Below are positions 43,794-52,485 of a DNA stretch of 64,000 nt, piece after piece. The position numbers and the translations under genes are program-made. Origin of the DNA: Flavobacteriaceae bacterium (GTDB lineage: Bacteria > Bacteroidota > Bacteroidia > Flavobacteriales > Flavobacteriaceae); NCBI GenBank assembly GCA_031277535.1, contig JAITMD010000003.1, positions 62,001 to 126,000 of the forward strand, in the 5' to 3' direction. The notes beneath the pieces were generated by a model. That model saw nothing but the letters and a program-made list of their open reading frames with translations, was not told the DNA's origin and ran no database searches. The stretch's first letter is position 1. Each line of letters begins with the position of its first letter.

Positions 43794-43801
43794 TAATTTT
43801 G
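43794..43801 (+). promoter_or_regulatory. -7 element of the ccoS-ccoNO-ccoQ-ccoP operon
   Basis: TAATTTTG matches TAnnTTTG, 16 bases before the ccoS ATG; no -33 TTG at standard spacing. Confidence 0.6.
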
Positions 43802-43817
43802 TAATATAATTAAAGGT

Positions 43818-44033
43818 ATGAGTGTTATATATTTCTTAATCAGTATTAGTGTATTTGTGGCAGGTATATTCTTGTACATATTTATACGTTCCGTGAAAAG
43901 TGGTCAATTTGATGATGCTTATACACCATCAGTGAGAATGTTGTTTGACGACGAAGTAAAGGTAGATAAAAAGGGAACTAATAAGAGTTCTGAAGATAAT
44001 GAGGTTATAAAACAAAAAGAAAATCAAATATAA
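43818..44033 (+). CDS. ccoS: Cbb3 oxidase assembly protein CcoS
   Basis: A 71-residue protein with one membrane helix (VIYFLISISVFVAGIFLYIFIRSV) and then the CcoS hallmark, here SGQFDDAYTPSVRMLFDD, with a charged tail. CcoS is needed for cofactor insertion into the cbb3 oxidase. It follows ccoI and is seven bases before ccoNO, in the oxidase operon. Confidence 0.92.
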   Translation: MSVIYFLISISVFVAGIFLYIFIRSVKSGQFDDAYTPSVRMLFDDEVKVDKKGTNKSSEDNEVIKQKENQI

Positions 44034-44039
44034 ACAACT

Positions 44040-46223
44040 ATGGAAGTGCAACAATTTTATTATGACAACAAAATTGTAAAGAAATTCCTTTACGCATCAA
44101 TCTTTTTTGGTGCAGTGGGAATGCTTGTAGGATTACTATTAGCTGTGATGTTTATATTTCCTAACATAACTGATGGTATATCATGGTTAAGTTTCGGGAG
44201 ATTACGTCCGCTACATACAAATGCTGTAATTTTTGCATTTGTTGGTAATGCTATTTTTGGAGGAATCTATTATTCTTTACAAAGACTTTGTAAGTCGAGA
44301 ATGTACAGTGATGTTTTAAGTAATATTCACTTTTACGGATGGCAACTTATTTTAATAGGAGCCGTTTTAACTTTGCCATTAGGGTATACAACTTCAAAAG
44401 AGTATGCCGAATTAGAATGGCCAATTGATATTGCTATCGCAATTGTATGGGTAGTATTTGGATTAAATATGATTATGACGATTGTTAAAAGAAGAGAGCG
44501 TCATATTTATGTGGCAATCTGGTTCTATTTAGCAACGTTTGTTACGGTGGCGGTATTACACATTTTTAACTCGTTAGAGTTGCCTGTAAATGCTCTTAAA
44601 TCATATTCTGTATATGCAGGAGTGCAAGATGCATTAGTGCAGTGGTGGTATGGACACAATGCAGTAGCGTTTTTCTTAACTACACCTTTCCTTGGTCTAA
44701 TGTATTATTATTTACCAAAGGCAGCTAATAGACCTGTATATTCTTATAGATTATCAATTATTCACTTTTGGTCATTAATTTTCTTATACATCTGGGCTGG
44801 ACCTCACCATTTATTGTATTCAGCTTTACCAGAATGGGCACAAAACTTAGGAGTAGTATTCTCTGTAATGTTGATTGCTCCATCTTGGGGAGGTATGATT
44901 AATGGTCTTTTAACTCTTCGTGGAGTTTGGGATAAGGTAAGAGTTGAACCAGTATTGAAGTTCTTTGTAGTAGGTATTACAGGATATGGTATGGCTACAT
45001 TTGAAGGACCTATGTTATCATTGAAAAATGTAAATGCAATTGCTCACTTTACGGATTGGATTATTGCTCACGTACACGTTGGAGCTTTAGCATGGAATGG
45101 GTTTATGACATTTGGTATGGTTTATTGGTTAATCCCAAGAATGGTAAAAACAGAATTGTACTCAAAAGCTGCTGCTAACTTCCACTTTTGGATTGGTACT
45201 TTAGGTATTATTTTATATACTATTCCATTATATGTTGCTGGATTTACTCAACATTTAATGTGGAAAGACTTTAACCCTGATGGTACTTTAAAATATGGTA
45301 ACTTCTTGGAAACAGTTACAGCTATTATGCCAATGTATATTATGCGTGCTATTGGAGGAACATTATATTTAACTGGGGTGTTAGTTTTAATCTATAATAT
45401 TTATAAAACAGTTAAGGCTGGTCAACCAGTAGAAGATGAGTTGGCAGAAGCACCAGCATTACAACGTATTTCTTCAGGAAGACTAAAAGGAGAAGGATGG
45501 CATACATGGTTGGAAAGAAGACCAATTCAGTTTACTATATTAACTACTGTAGCTATTTTAATTGGAGGTTTAGTACAGATTGTACCAACAATATTTGTTA
45601 AAAGTAATATACCTACTATTACTGCTGTGAAACCTTATACTCCACTTGAATTAGAAGGTAGAGATATTTATATTAGAGAAGGATGTGTTGGATGTCACTC
45701 TCAAATGGTAAGACCATTCCGTTCAGAAGTTGAGCGTTACGGACAATATTCAAAATCAGGAGAATATGTTTATGACCATCCTTTCTTATGGGGGTCAAAA
45801 AGAACTGGACCAGATTTATTTAGAGTAGGAGGTAAATATGCAGATAACTGGCATTATAATCACATGTATGATCCACAATCTACTTCAGCTGGTTCAATTA
45901 TGCCTGGTTATAAATGGTTGTTTGCAAATAAAGAAGCAAATTATTCTGAAATAGAGAATAAAATGAGCGTTATGAGAACTTTGGGTGTTCCTTATAAAGA
46001 TGAAGATATAGCAAATGCTAAGAAATCAATCAAAGAACAATCAGCACAAATAGCTCTTAATTTAGAAAACGATCCAGATTATGTTAAAGACACTAAAAAA
46101 GCAGAAGAGCGTATTAGAGCACGTGGTGAAAAGTATGTTCCAATGCAAGATCGTGAGATTATAGCAATTATTGCTTATTTACAACGTTTAGGTACGGATA
46201 TTAAAGTAAAGACAGCAGAATAG
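44040..46223 (+). CDS. ccoNO: Fused cbb3 oxidase subunits CcoN and CcoO
   Basis: One 727-residue chain combines the haem-copper oxidase subunit I and the monohaem cytochrome c subunit. The CcoN part (about 1-455) has many membrane helices with conserved His: RPLHTNAVIF, WYGHNAVAF, GPHHLLYS, HFTDWIIAHVHVGAL. A linker joins it to CcoO from about 490: one membrane helix, then CVGCH with Cys549, Cys552 and His553 and a Met ligand candidate in GSIMPGYKWL. The fusion is common in Bacteroidetes. The complex is a high-affinity terminal oxidase in the inner membrane. Confidence 0.97.
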   Translation: MEVQQFYYDNKIVKKFLYASIFFGAVGMLVGLLLAVMFIFPNITDGISWLSFGRLRPLHTNAVIFAFVGNAIFGGIYYSLQRLCKSRMYSDVLSNIHFYGWQLILIGAVLTLPLGYTTSKEYAELEWPIDIAIAIVWVVFGLNMIMTIVKRRERHIYVAIWFYLATFVTVAVLHIFNSLELPVNALKSYSVYAGVQDALVQWWYGHNAVAFFLTTPFLGLMYYYLPKAANRPVYSYRLSIIHFWSLIFLYIWAGPHHLLYSALPEWAQNLGVVFSVMLIAPSWGGMINGLLTLRGVWDKVRVEPVLKFFVVGITGYGMATFEGPMLSLKNVNAIAHFTDWIIAHVHVGALAWNGFMTFGMVYWLIPRMVKTELYSKAAANFHFWIGTLGIILYTIPLYVAGFTQHLMWKDFNPDGTLKYGNFLETVTAIMPMYIMRAIGGTLYLTGVLVLIYNIYKTVKAGQPVEDELAEAPALQRISSGRLKGEGWHTWLERRPIQFTILTTVAILIGGLVQIVPTIFVKSNIPTITAVKPYTPLELEGRDIYIREGCVGCHSQMVRPFRSEVERYGQYSKSGEYVYDHPFLWGSKRTGPDLFRVGGKYADNWHYNHMYDPQSTSAGSIMPGYKWLFANKEANYSEIENKMSVMRTLGVPYKDEDIANAKKSIKEQSAQIALNLENDPDYVKDTKKAEERIRARGEKYVPMQDREIIAIIAYLQRLGTDIKVKTAE

Positions 46224-46244
46224 TAATTTAATATAGATGAAGTT

Positions 46245-46451
46245 ATGCTAAAGTTTATAAAACATAATATGGAAACAATTGGTGGGGTGGAGATATTTCC
46301 AATAATTTCACTAATAATATTCTTTACATTCTTTTTAGGCCTTTTTGTATGGGTAATGACTTACAAAAAAGAGACCGTTGAAGAATTGAGTAATATGCCA
46401 TTTATGGACGAAAAAGATATAGACGTTCATTCTAAATCAGAAAAATTATGA
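46245..46451 (+). CDS. ccoQ: CcoQ-like cbb3 oxidase subunit
   Basis: A 68-residue protein with one membrane helix (GGVEIFPIISLIIFFTFFLG and following) and a C-terminal acidic/polar segment. Size and place, between the catalytic subunit and ccoP, are those of CcoQ, which stabilises the complex. Its stop overlaps the ccoP start by four bases (ATGA), so the two are translationally coupled. Confidence 0.82.
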   Translation: MLKFIKHNMETIGGVEIFPIISLIIFFTFFLGLFVWVMTYKKETVEELSNMPFMDEKDIDVHSKSEKL

Positions 46452-47437
46452 AGAAGTATTTCCCAGTATATGTAAGGGTTCCACTTCTATTTGCTCTGTT
46501 TTTTGTAACAGTGGAGTATTTAGTAGGAGGTACACCTCAAAAACCAGCATTTATTGAACATCCTGTTGTTCTTATATTGTTAGGATTATTTTTATTTGCT
46601 TTGGTTGCTGTAGAAATTGTTGCGGCAGCTACAAATAAAGTATTAGATCGTTTATTAACGCCAGAAGAGCGTGCAGAGAAAGAGAGATTAGCTAATCTAC
46701 CAGTTGGACAATCTCCTTGGATGAGAAAGATAATGCAAAAATTAACTCGTACAAAAGGTATTGAACAAGAAGGCGAGGTAATGTTGAATCATGATTATGA
46801 TGGTATTAAAGAGTTAGATAATGATTTACCACCATGGTGGGTTGGATTATTCTATGTAACAACAATCTTTGCAGTAATCTATTTGTTGAGATTCCACGTA
46901 TTTGAAGGAGATAATCAGATTGTAGAATTCAATAAAGAAATGGCATTAGCAAAAGTGCAAGTTGAAGATTATAAAAAGACAGCCAAAGATTTAATAACAG
47001 CAGATCAAGCTCAATATCTTTCAGATGAAGCTTCTTTAGCTGCAGGTAAGGACTTGTTTAGTAAAAACTGTATTGCTTGCCATGCTGCAGATGGAGGAGG
47101 AGGTATTGGACCAAATTTAACAGATGATCATTGGATTTTAGGAGGAGGTATTAAAAATATATTCAATACTATTTCTGAAGGTGGACGAGATGGTAAAGGA
47201 ATGGTTGCTTGGAAAGCTACTTTTAAAGCATCAGATATCGAAAAATTAGCATCTTATGTTATTTCGTTGAATGGTACAAAACCAGCAGCTCCAAAAGATG
47301 CAGAAGGAGATAAAATTTGGTCAAAAGCTGAATTAGAAGGAGGAGCAACAGCAAAACCTGTAGAAGAAGCTAAACCAGATGCTGCGGCATCAGCTGAACC
47401 TAAAGCAGAAGCAGACTCTGCAGAAGAAGCAAAATAA
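46448..47437 (+). CDS. ccoP: Cbb3 oxidase cytochrome c subunit CcoP
   Basis: A 329-residue membrane cytochrome c. Three hydrophobic helices (about 8-25, 32-55, 135-155) precede a periplasmic domain with a single haem motif CIACH at Cys208, Cys211 and His212, followed by GIGPNLTDDHWILGGG. A second haem site, present in many proteobacterial CcoP proteins, is absent. The last 50 residues are a low-complexity Ala/Glu/Lys tail. It ends the ccoS-NO-Q-P transcript with a terminator. Confidence 0.95.
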   Translation: MKKYFPVYVRVPLLFALFFVTVEYLVGGTPQKPAFIEHPVVLILLGLFLFALVAVEIVAAATNKVLDRLLTPEERAEKERLANLPVGQSPWMRKIMQKLTRTKGIEQEGEVMLNHDYDGIKELDNDLPPWWVGLFYVTTIFAVIYLLRFHVFEGDNQIVEFNKEMALAKVQVEDYKKTAKDLITADQAQYLSDEASLAAGKDLFSKNCIACHAADGGGGIGPNLTDDHWILGGGIKNIFNTISEGGRDGKGMVAWKATFKASDIEKLASYVISLNGTKPAAPKDAEGDKIWSKAELEGGATAKPVEEAKPDAAASAEPKAEADSAEEAK

Positions 47438-47505
47438 TAAGCCTGTATTAAGCTATAATTAATACATATTATACTTTAGTATGTTTTAATACTGGCAAAA
47501 ATGAT

Positions 47506-47540
47506 AAGAGGGCTAATCGTAAGAATTTAGCCCTCTTTTA
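47506..47540 (+). terminator. Terminator of the ccoNO operon
   Basis: An 11-bp stem AAGAGGGCTAA/TTAGCCCTCTT with a 9-base loop and T's after it. Confidence 0.8.
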
Positions 47541-47705
47541 TACTCGTAACTTTTTAGAGTAACTATCTAAAAGTTAGTTTAATTTACGTATTATATAAGA
47601 ATGGTGAAGAGGGAGTTGTAATAAATATTAGAATAATGTAATTAAAGTATATGAAGTTGTCTTTGTTTACTCAATTACGTAGAATAAAAGTTTAGTAATC
47701 AATTT

Positions 47706-47734
47706 TTGTATGATGAAACGCTGATATAAATTTG
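47706..47734 (+). promoter_or_regulatory. Promoter of ccoG
   Basis: TTG (47706-47708), 18 bases, TAAATTTG (47727-47734). Unlike ccoI and ccoS, this promoter has its own -33 and no FNR-like box at 29.5 bp. Confidence 0.6.
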
Positions 47735-47838
47735 AAAACACTGCATTTAATGCATATATATAAAACTAATAACATAATAAAAATAGAAGAAATGATAGAT
47801 TGACAAACTTGTTTTTCTTCACACTAAAACATTTTGCT

Positions 47839-49260
47839 ATGACAACTGAAAGAGATGAGAGTTTCCGTGACTCCATAGGTACAATTGATAAAGACGGTAA
47901 AAGAGCCTGGATTTATCCTAAAAAACCTTCAGGACCTTTTTTTAATAAGCGTAAAATAGTTAGTTATTTCCTAATCCTATTTTTGCTTTCAGCTCCTTTT
48001 ATTAAGGTAAATGGAAATCAACTTTTACTGTTTAATGTTATTGATCGAAAGTTTAATATTTTTGGATTTCCATTTTGGCCACAAGATTTTTATTTAGTAG
48101 TAATTTCCTTGATTGTTGGAGTTGTATTTGTTACTCTATTTACAGTTTCTTTTGGTAGGATTTTTTGTGGATGGATTTGTCCACAAACTATTTTTATGGA
48201 AATGGTTTTTAGACGTATTGAATATTGGATTGATGGAGATAGAGGCGCACAAATGCGTTTAGATAAACAACCTTGGAATGGAGAAAAAATTAGAAAACGA
48301 ATATTAAAATGGTTTATTTTCTTTATTATTTCTTTTATTATAGCTAATGTTTTCCTTGCTTATATTATAGGGAGTGATGTAGTGATACAAATGATGCAAG
48401 ATGGACCTAAAGATCATTTAGGTAAATTTTTAGGACTTTTGATTTTTACAGGAGCATTTTATTTTATTTTCACATGGTTTAGAGAACAAGTATGTGTTAT
48501 AGCATGCCCTTATGGACGTTTACAAGGAGTATTATTAGATAATAAATCTATTATTGTAGCATATGATCATGTAAGAGGTGAAGGTACAAATGGTAGAGCA
48601 AAGTTTAAAAAAGATATTGATCGAGGAGCTCAAGGAATTGGTGATTGTATTGATTGTAAACAATGTGTAAATGTATGTCCTACTGGTATTGATATTCGTA
48701 ATGGTACTCAATTAGAGTGTGTTAATTGTACTGCTTGTATTGATGAGTGTGATCATATGATGGAAAGTGTAGGTTTTCCAAAAGGATTAATTCGTTATGC
48801 TTCTGAGTCTGAAATTTCTGAGAATAAAAAATCTGAGTTTACTTTGCGTCAAAAAGGATATACTGCGGTACTGTGCGTTTTAGTTACTGTCTTAGTAGGT
48901 CTATTATTTTTGAGAACTGATATTGAAGCAACGATATTGCGTTTGCCAGGACAGACATTTATACATGAAGGTAAAAATGTGTCTAATGTATATAGCTTTA
49001 AAATAGTTAATAAAACGATGAAAGACTTTGATAAAGTTACATTTAGAATTGAAGAACCTCAATCAGGAGAAATTAAGATGGTAGGAAATGACACATTAAA
49101 AATTGCTAAAGAAGGTTTTATATCAGGCTCTCTTTTTATTAAAATTCCTGAAGTTATATTAGAAGGACATAAAACAAAGGTGAAAATAAGTGTATATAAT
49201 GGTACAGAGAAGGTACAGACTACATCTACAAACTTCTTAGGGCCAAGAGTAATGGATTAA
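47839..49260 (+). CDS. ccoG: Cbb3 oxidase accessory protein CcoG
   Basis: A 473-residue membrane iron-sulfur protein that reduces copper during oxidase assembly. It has several helices, the CGWICPQTIFMEMVFRRIEYWIDG block typical of the family, ferredoxin-like Cys clusters (GDCIDCKQCVNVCPTGID and CVNCTACIDECD) and a C-terminal immunoglobulin-like periplasmic domain. The ATG at 47839 starts the homologous sequence; a TTG start at 47800 would add 13 residues with no family support. Leads the ccoG-ccoH-safE transcript. Confidence 0.94.
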   Translation: MTTERDESFRDSIGTIDKDGKRAWIYPKKPSGPFFNKRKIVSYFLILFLLSAPFIKVNGNQLLLFNVIDRKFNIFGFPFWPQDFYLVVISLIVGVVFVTLFTVSFGRIFCGWICPQTIFMEMVFRRIEYWIDGDRGAQMRLDKQPWNGEKIRKRILKWFIFFIISFIIANVFLAYIIGSDVVIQMMQDGPKDHLGKFLGLLIFTGAFYFIFTWFREQVCVIACPYGRLQGVLLDNKSIIVAYDHVRGEGTNGRAKFKKDIDRGAQGIGDCIDCKQCVNVCPTGIDIRNGTQLECVNCTACIDECDHMMESVGFPKGLIRYASESEISENKKSEFTLRQKGYTAVLCVLVTVLVGLLFLRTDIEATILRLPGQTFIHEGKNVSNVYSFKIVNKTMKDFDKVTFRIEEPQSGEIKMVGNDTLKIAKEGFISGSLFIKIPEVILEGHKTKVKISVYNGTEKVQTTSTNFLGPRVMD

Positions 49261-49284
49261 CAATAATAAAAACGGAGAAAAATT

Positions 49285-49743
49285 ATGAAGTTTAATTTCG
49301 GAACTGGTATTGTAATAGCAATGGGTATTTTTATGGTATTTATATTACAATATGTAATCAGAGTACAAGTAGATAAAAAATATGATAATGAGTTAGTGAC
49401 AGAGAATTATTATCAACAAGAAGTGGAAATTGATGGTAAGCGAGAAAGAGAAGTTAACGCTAGTAATTTATCTGAGCATTTAAAAATTGATAGTTCAAAA
49501 GAGGGCATAACTGTTGTTTTTCCTAATGGATTTGATTATAAAAAGATAACAGGAAAAGTATTCCTATATAGACCGTCTAATCAGAAACTTGATAATGATA
49601 TGGAAATATCTTTATCTTCTTCCAATTTGCTCATACCTAGCGATAATCTGGTAGACGGTCGTTGGGATATTGTTGTAGAATGGAATTATGATGGTGTTTC
49701 TTATAGAAATGAAAAAGAATTAACGTTAGAAGATAAAAAATAA
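49285..49743 (+). CDS. ccoH: FixH/CcoH family protein
   Basis: A 152-residue protein with one N-terminal membrane helix (GTGIVIAMGIFMVFILQYVIRV) and a periplasmic beta-rich domain (NYYQQEVEIDGKREREVNASNL early, then GRWDIVVEWNYDGVSYRNEKEL). This is the flavobacterial FixH form, which helps assemble the cbb3 oxidase. It is 24 bases after ccoG. Confidence 0.88.
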   Translation: MKFNFGTGIVIAMGIFMVFILQYVIRVQVDKKYDNELVTENYYQQEVEIDGKREREVNASNLSEHLKIDSSKEGITVVFPNGFDYKKITGKVFLYRPSNQKLDNDMEISLSSSNLLIPSDNLVDGRWDIVVEWNYDGVSYRNEKELTLEDKK

Positions 49744-49754
49744 TATATTAGATT

Positions 49755-50450
49755 TTGATTACTGCTATTATTTTTGGGTTAATTAGTAGTCTACATTGTA
49801 TTGGGATGTGTGGTCCTATAGCTATGATGTTACCAGTGTCAAGAAATAATCAGGCAAAGAAAATTATGCAGATTTCTATTTACCATTTAGGTAGAATATC
49901 TGCATATTCTTTATTAGGTTGTGTATTTGGCTTATTGGGAAAAGGTTTTTATTTGGCAGGAATTCAACAACAAATGTCTATTGTAGTTGGGATAGCTATG
50001 ATTGCCTTTGTTTTAATTCCTCAGAATAAATTAGGAGGATTTAATTTTTTAAAACCACTTTATCTATTAGTTTCTAAACTAAAAAGTGCTCTTGGAGCAC
50101 AGTTTAAAAATCAATCGTTTAAGTCTTTATATTTTATTGGGATATTTAATGGTTTCTTACCTTGTGGAATGGTATATGTGGCTTTGTTTGGAGCATTGGC
50201 AACACAAAATATAGGATTGGGAATCATATATATGGCATTATTTGGAGTTGGAACTACTCCTTTAATGAGTTCTATTGTTTATGTTAAAAGTTTTTTTTCT
50301 CAACGTGTTAGAAATAATATAATGAAATATTATCCAATCATTATCGTGATTTTTGGTATGTTATTTATCGTGAGAGGCTTAGGTTTGGATATACCTTTTT
50401 TATCTCCTGCAACATTAAATTTATTTGTTCAAGAAACACCAAATTGTTGA
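49755..50450 (+). CDS. SafE/TauE-like membrane protein of the cbb3 locus
   Basis: A 231-residue protein with about six hydrophobic helices and the motif LHCIGMCGP (residues 13-21), which with a second PCGMVY block marks the urease-accessory UreH-like/TauE-SafE branch often encoded beside ccoGH. Such proteins have been linked to copper delivery or cytochrome assembly. The Cys pair (CIGMCG) may bind copper. The start is a TTG 11 bases after ccoH. Confidence 0.85.
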   Translation: MITAIIFGLISSLHCIGMCGPIAMMLPVSRNNQAKKIMQISIYHLGRISAYSLLGCVFGLLGKGFYLAGIQQQMSIVVGIAMIAFVLIPQNKLGGFNFLKPLYLLVSKLKSALGAQFKNQSFKSLYFIGIFNGFLPCGMVYVALFGALATQNIGLGIIYMALFGVGTTPLMSSIVYVKSFFSQRVRNNIMKYYPIIIVIFGMLFIVRGLGLDIPFLSPATLNLFVQETPNC

Positions 50451-50618
50451 TGATAAAAAATAATAATAAAAAGATGTGACTTTTTTGTTAGTCAGTTGTC
50501 TTAATACTAAACAAAGTGAAAAAGTAACATAATATGCTATGAAAAGGAATGGTTCTTTTAAACTTTGGTTTAGTGGCTTATTGCGTAAACAGTAAGACAG
50601 TGCTATGAAAAGAAAAAT

Positions 50619-50650
50619 AAAAAAAGGTAAGAGAATTCTTACCTTTTTTT
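50619..50650. terminator. Terminator between the SafE-like gene and bshC
   Basis: A near-perfect palindrome (AAAAAAGGTAAGA, GAATTC centre, TTACCTTTTTTT) with A and T tracts on the two sides. It can serve the minus-strand bshC gene, 22 bases away, and the plus-strand transcript. Confidence 0.7.
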
Positions 50651-50672
50651 ATTGTCTTTTTTGAGGAGACAA

Positions 50673-52271
50673 TTATCTATTTTTTAATATCAATACATCA
50701 AAGTTTTGATGGAGAGGATGTAATTCTTTAAAAAGAACAAGCAATAACTCTTTGCCAAATTCTCTGTAATACTCTGAAAAGTTGACAACTCTTTCTTGTA
50801 AATTCTTATTAGGGAATAATTCATTTTGCAAATGAATTATTCGTTCGATTTCATTACCATGTTTTTTTTGTTCAGCAAGTTGTAGGCGTTTTTCTAAATT
50901 ACTTAATCCCTTTAGTTGTTTCTTTTCCTGTGCTTTTACTGCCCCAATAAATGATTTGTCTGTATTTAAAGCTATTTGTTCTAAATCGTCAAATTGTTTC
51001 TTTAAAAATACCCGTTGTTGTTCAAAATTAAAAGTATTAGTTGATAGTTCTGTCGTTTTTTGTTTAATTAGAACATCTTGCTTTGTAAACAAGTCCTGAC
51101 TGTTGATATTTAGACGCGTAGCTTTTTGATCTTGTTTTTCTGTTACAAGTAAAACAGAATTGCGCAACAATAGCATTGGGAATGTGACTTGGTGTAACTC
51201 AAAAACTTTTTTTAGTTCTAACCAATAAGCCAATTCTCCACCTCCTCCAATGTAAGCTAAGTTTGGTAGGAGAATTTCTTGATATAATGGACGTAAGATT
51301 ACATTTGGACTAAAACGTTCTGGATGATTATCAAGTTCCTGTAATATTTCAGATTCTGTGAATACTATATCTGTGTGATTTACTTTGTAAGTATCATTAA
51401 TCTTAACAATACGTTCTCTCATATCATCCAAAATATAGAATAGGTTTATGTCACGAGGATTTACTTGTATAAAATAATCTTTGAGAATAGGAAAGCTGTG
51501 TTCAACTGCAGAAATACTATTTTGTTTTAGTAATTCTTCTTTGACATAAGGCACAAAAACTTTTTTTAGATCACTACAATCTCCATCAAGAATAACTAAA
51601 CCGTATGCACCAAAAAGTTCATTTGCCAAATATCTTGTGGCATCTGCTAAATTACTATGTTGTAGATATGCTTTTTCAAATAAATCTTTAATATATAAGG
51701 CATTATGACCTACTCCTAAATGAGCCTGAAATGCGTCTAATATTTTATCTAAACCTTCTGTTGATAAGCGTCCTACAGGTCCTTTACTTTCCTTGTCCCA
51801 GCAAATTACTTTATTCTCATAAGTAAAGTGATTGATTTCTTCAAAATCATGATCTTCAGTTGCCATCCAATACACAGGAACAAAGTTACAATCAGGATGT
51901 TTTTGTTTTAGCTCTTTCGTTAGGTTAATAGTAGAGATAATCTTATATAAGAAGTATAACGGTCCAGTAAATAAGTTTAGTTGATGTCCTGTAGTAATTG
52001 TATAGGTATTGCTTTCTGATAATAAGTTGATATTATTACGAGTAGAAGCAGTACTGTCTATCTCTTTGTATTGTTTGATTAATACACGTTGTACTATTTC
52101 TCTTGTCTTAAGAGAATAGTTTTGTTGCTTTTCGTTTATCTGTGCTTCAAAGTTATTTATTGAAGGAAATCTATTATATAATGACTTTAGGTTATCTTCT
52201 TGGTTCAAATAATCAACCATTAATTTTGAAAAATAACCAGAGTTCTGAAATGTTATTTGACTTAACGCCAT
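50673..52271 (-). CDS. bshC: Bacillithiol biosynthesis cysteine-adding enzyme BshC
   Basis: Adds cysteine to glucosaminyl-malate, the last step of bacillithiol synthesis. The 532 residues include the family blocks TITTGHQLNLFTGPLYFLYKI near 90, FVPVYWMATEDHDFEEI near 130, GGGGELAYWLELK and a long C-terminal coiled coil (about 370-450). Bacillithiol is the low-molecular-weight thiol of many Bacteroidetes and Firmicutes. It diverges from the MutS-like gene and stands alone. Confidence 0.95.
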   Translation of the reverse strand: MALSQITFQNSGYFSKLMVDYLNQEDNLKSLYNRFPSINNFEAQINEKQQNYSLKTREIVQRVLIKQYKEIDSTASTRNNINLLSESNTYTITTGHQLNLFTGPLYFLYKIISTINLTKELKQKHPDCNFVPVYWMATEDHDFEEINHFTYENKVICWDKESKGPVGRLSTEGLDKILDAFQAHLGVGHNALYIKDLFEKAYLQHSNLADATRYLANELFGAYGLVILDGDCSDLKKVFVPYVKEELLKQNSISAVEHSFPILKDYFIQVNPRDINLFYILDDMRERIVKINDTYKVNHTDIVFTESEILQELDNHPERFSPNVILRPLYQEILLPNLAYIGGGGELAYWLELKKVFELHQVTFPMLLLRNSVLLVTEKQDQKATRLNINSQDLFTKQDVLIKQKTTELSTNTFNFEQQRVFLKKQFDDLEQIALNTDKSFIGAVKAQEKKQLKGLSNLEKRLQLAEQKKHGNEIERIIHLQNELFPNKNLQERVVNFSEYYREFGKELLLVLFKELHPLHQNFDVLILKNR

Positions 52272-52421
52272 ATTCTTTTTTTTGCTAATTTAAAAAAATA
52301 TAAGCTTCAGTGCGATCCTTTAATGTCTACTTAATAAAAGAAAATAAAAGTGTATGTATGGGTAATAGTTAAGGGAAATGTAGGTGTATTATTCTTTAAA
52401 AAAAAATCTTACCCATAAGAC

Positions 52422-52449
52422 CCTACAAAATCTGTTATATTTGTGTAGG
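52422..52449. promoter_or_regulatory. Inverted repeat around the -7 element of the MutS-like gene
   Basis: CCTACA (52422-52427) and TGTAGG (52444-52449) flank the -7 element TATATTTG (52436-52443) of the plus-strand gene at 52486. This could be an operator, but six-base arms are near chance. Confidence 0.35.
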
Positions 52450-52485
52450 ATTACAAAATAATAGAATATAAATATTATCGATAGA

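Larger units (their letters stand above)
47438..47838. other. Intergenic stretch between ccoP and ccoG
   Basis: It holds the ccoP terminator and the ccoG promoter; the middle (47541-47705) shows no gene. A three-codon ATG frame (47793-47804) lies just before ccoG and is probably meaningless. Confidence 0.6.

Noticed and set aside
50538..50594. 18-codon frame between the SafE-like gene and bshC
   Set aside because: It is too short, with no promoter and no sign of conservation that can be judged here.
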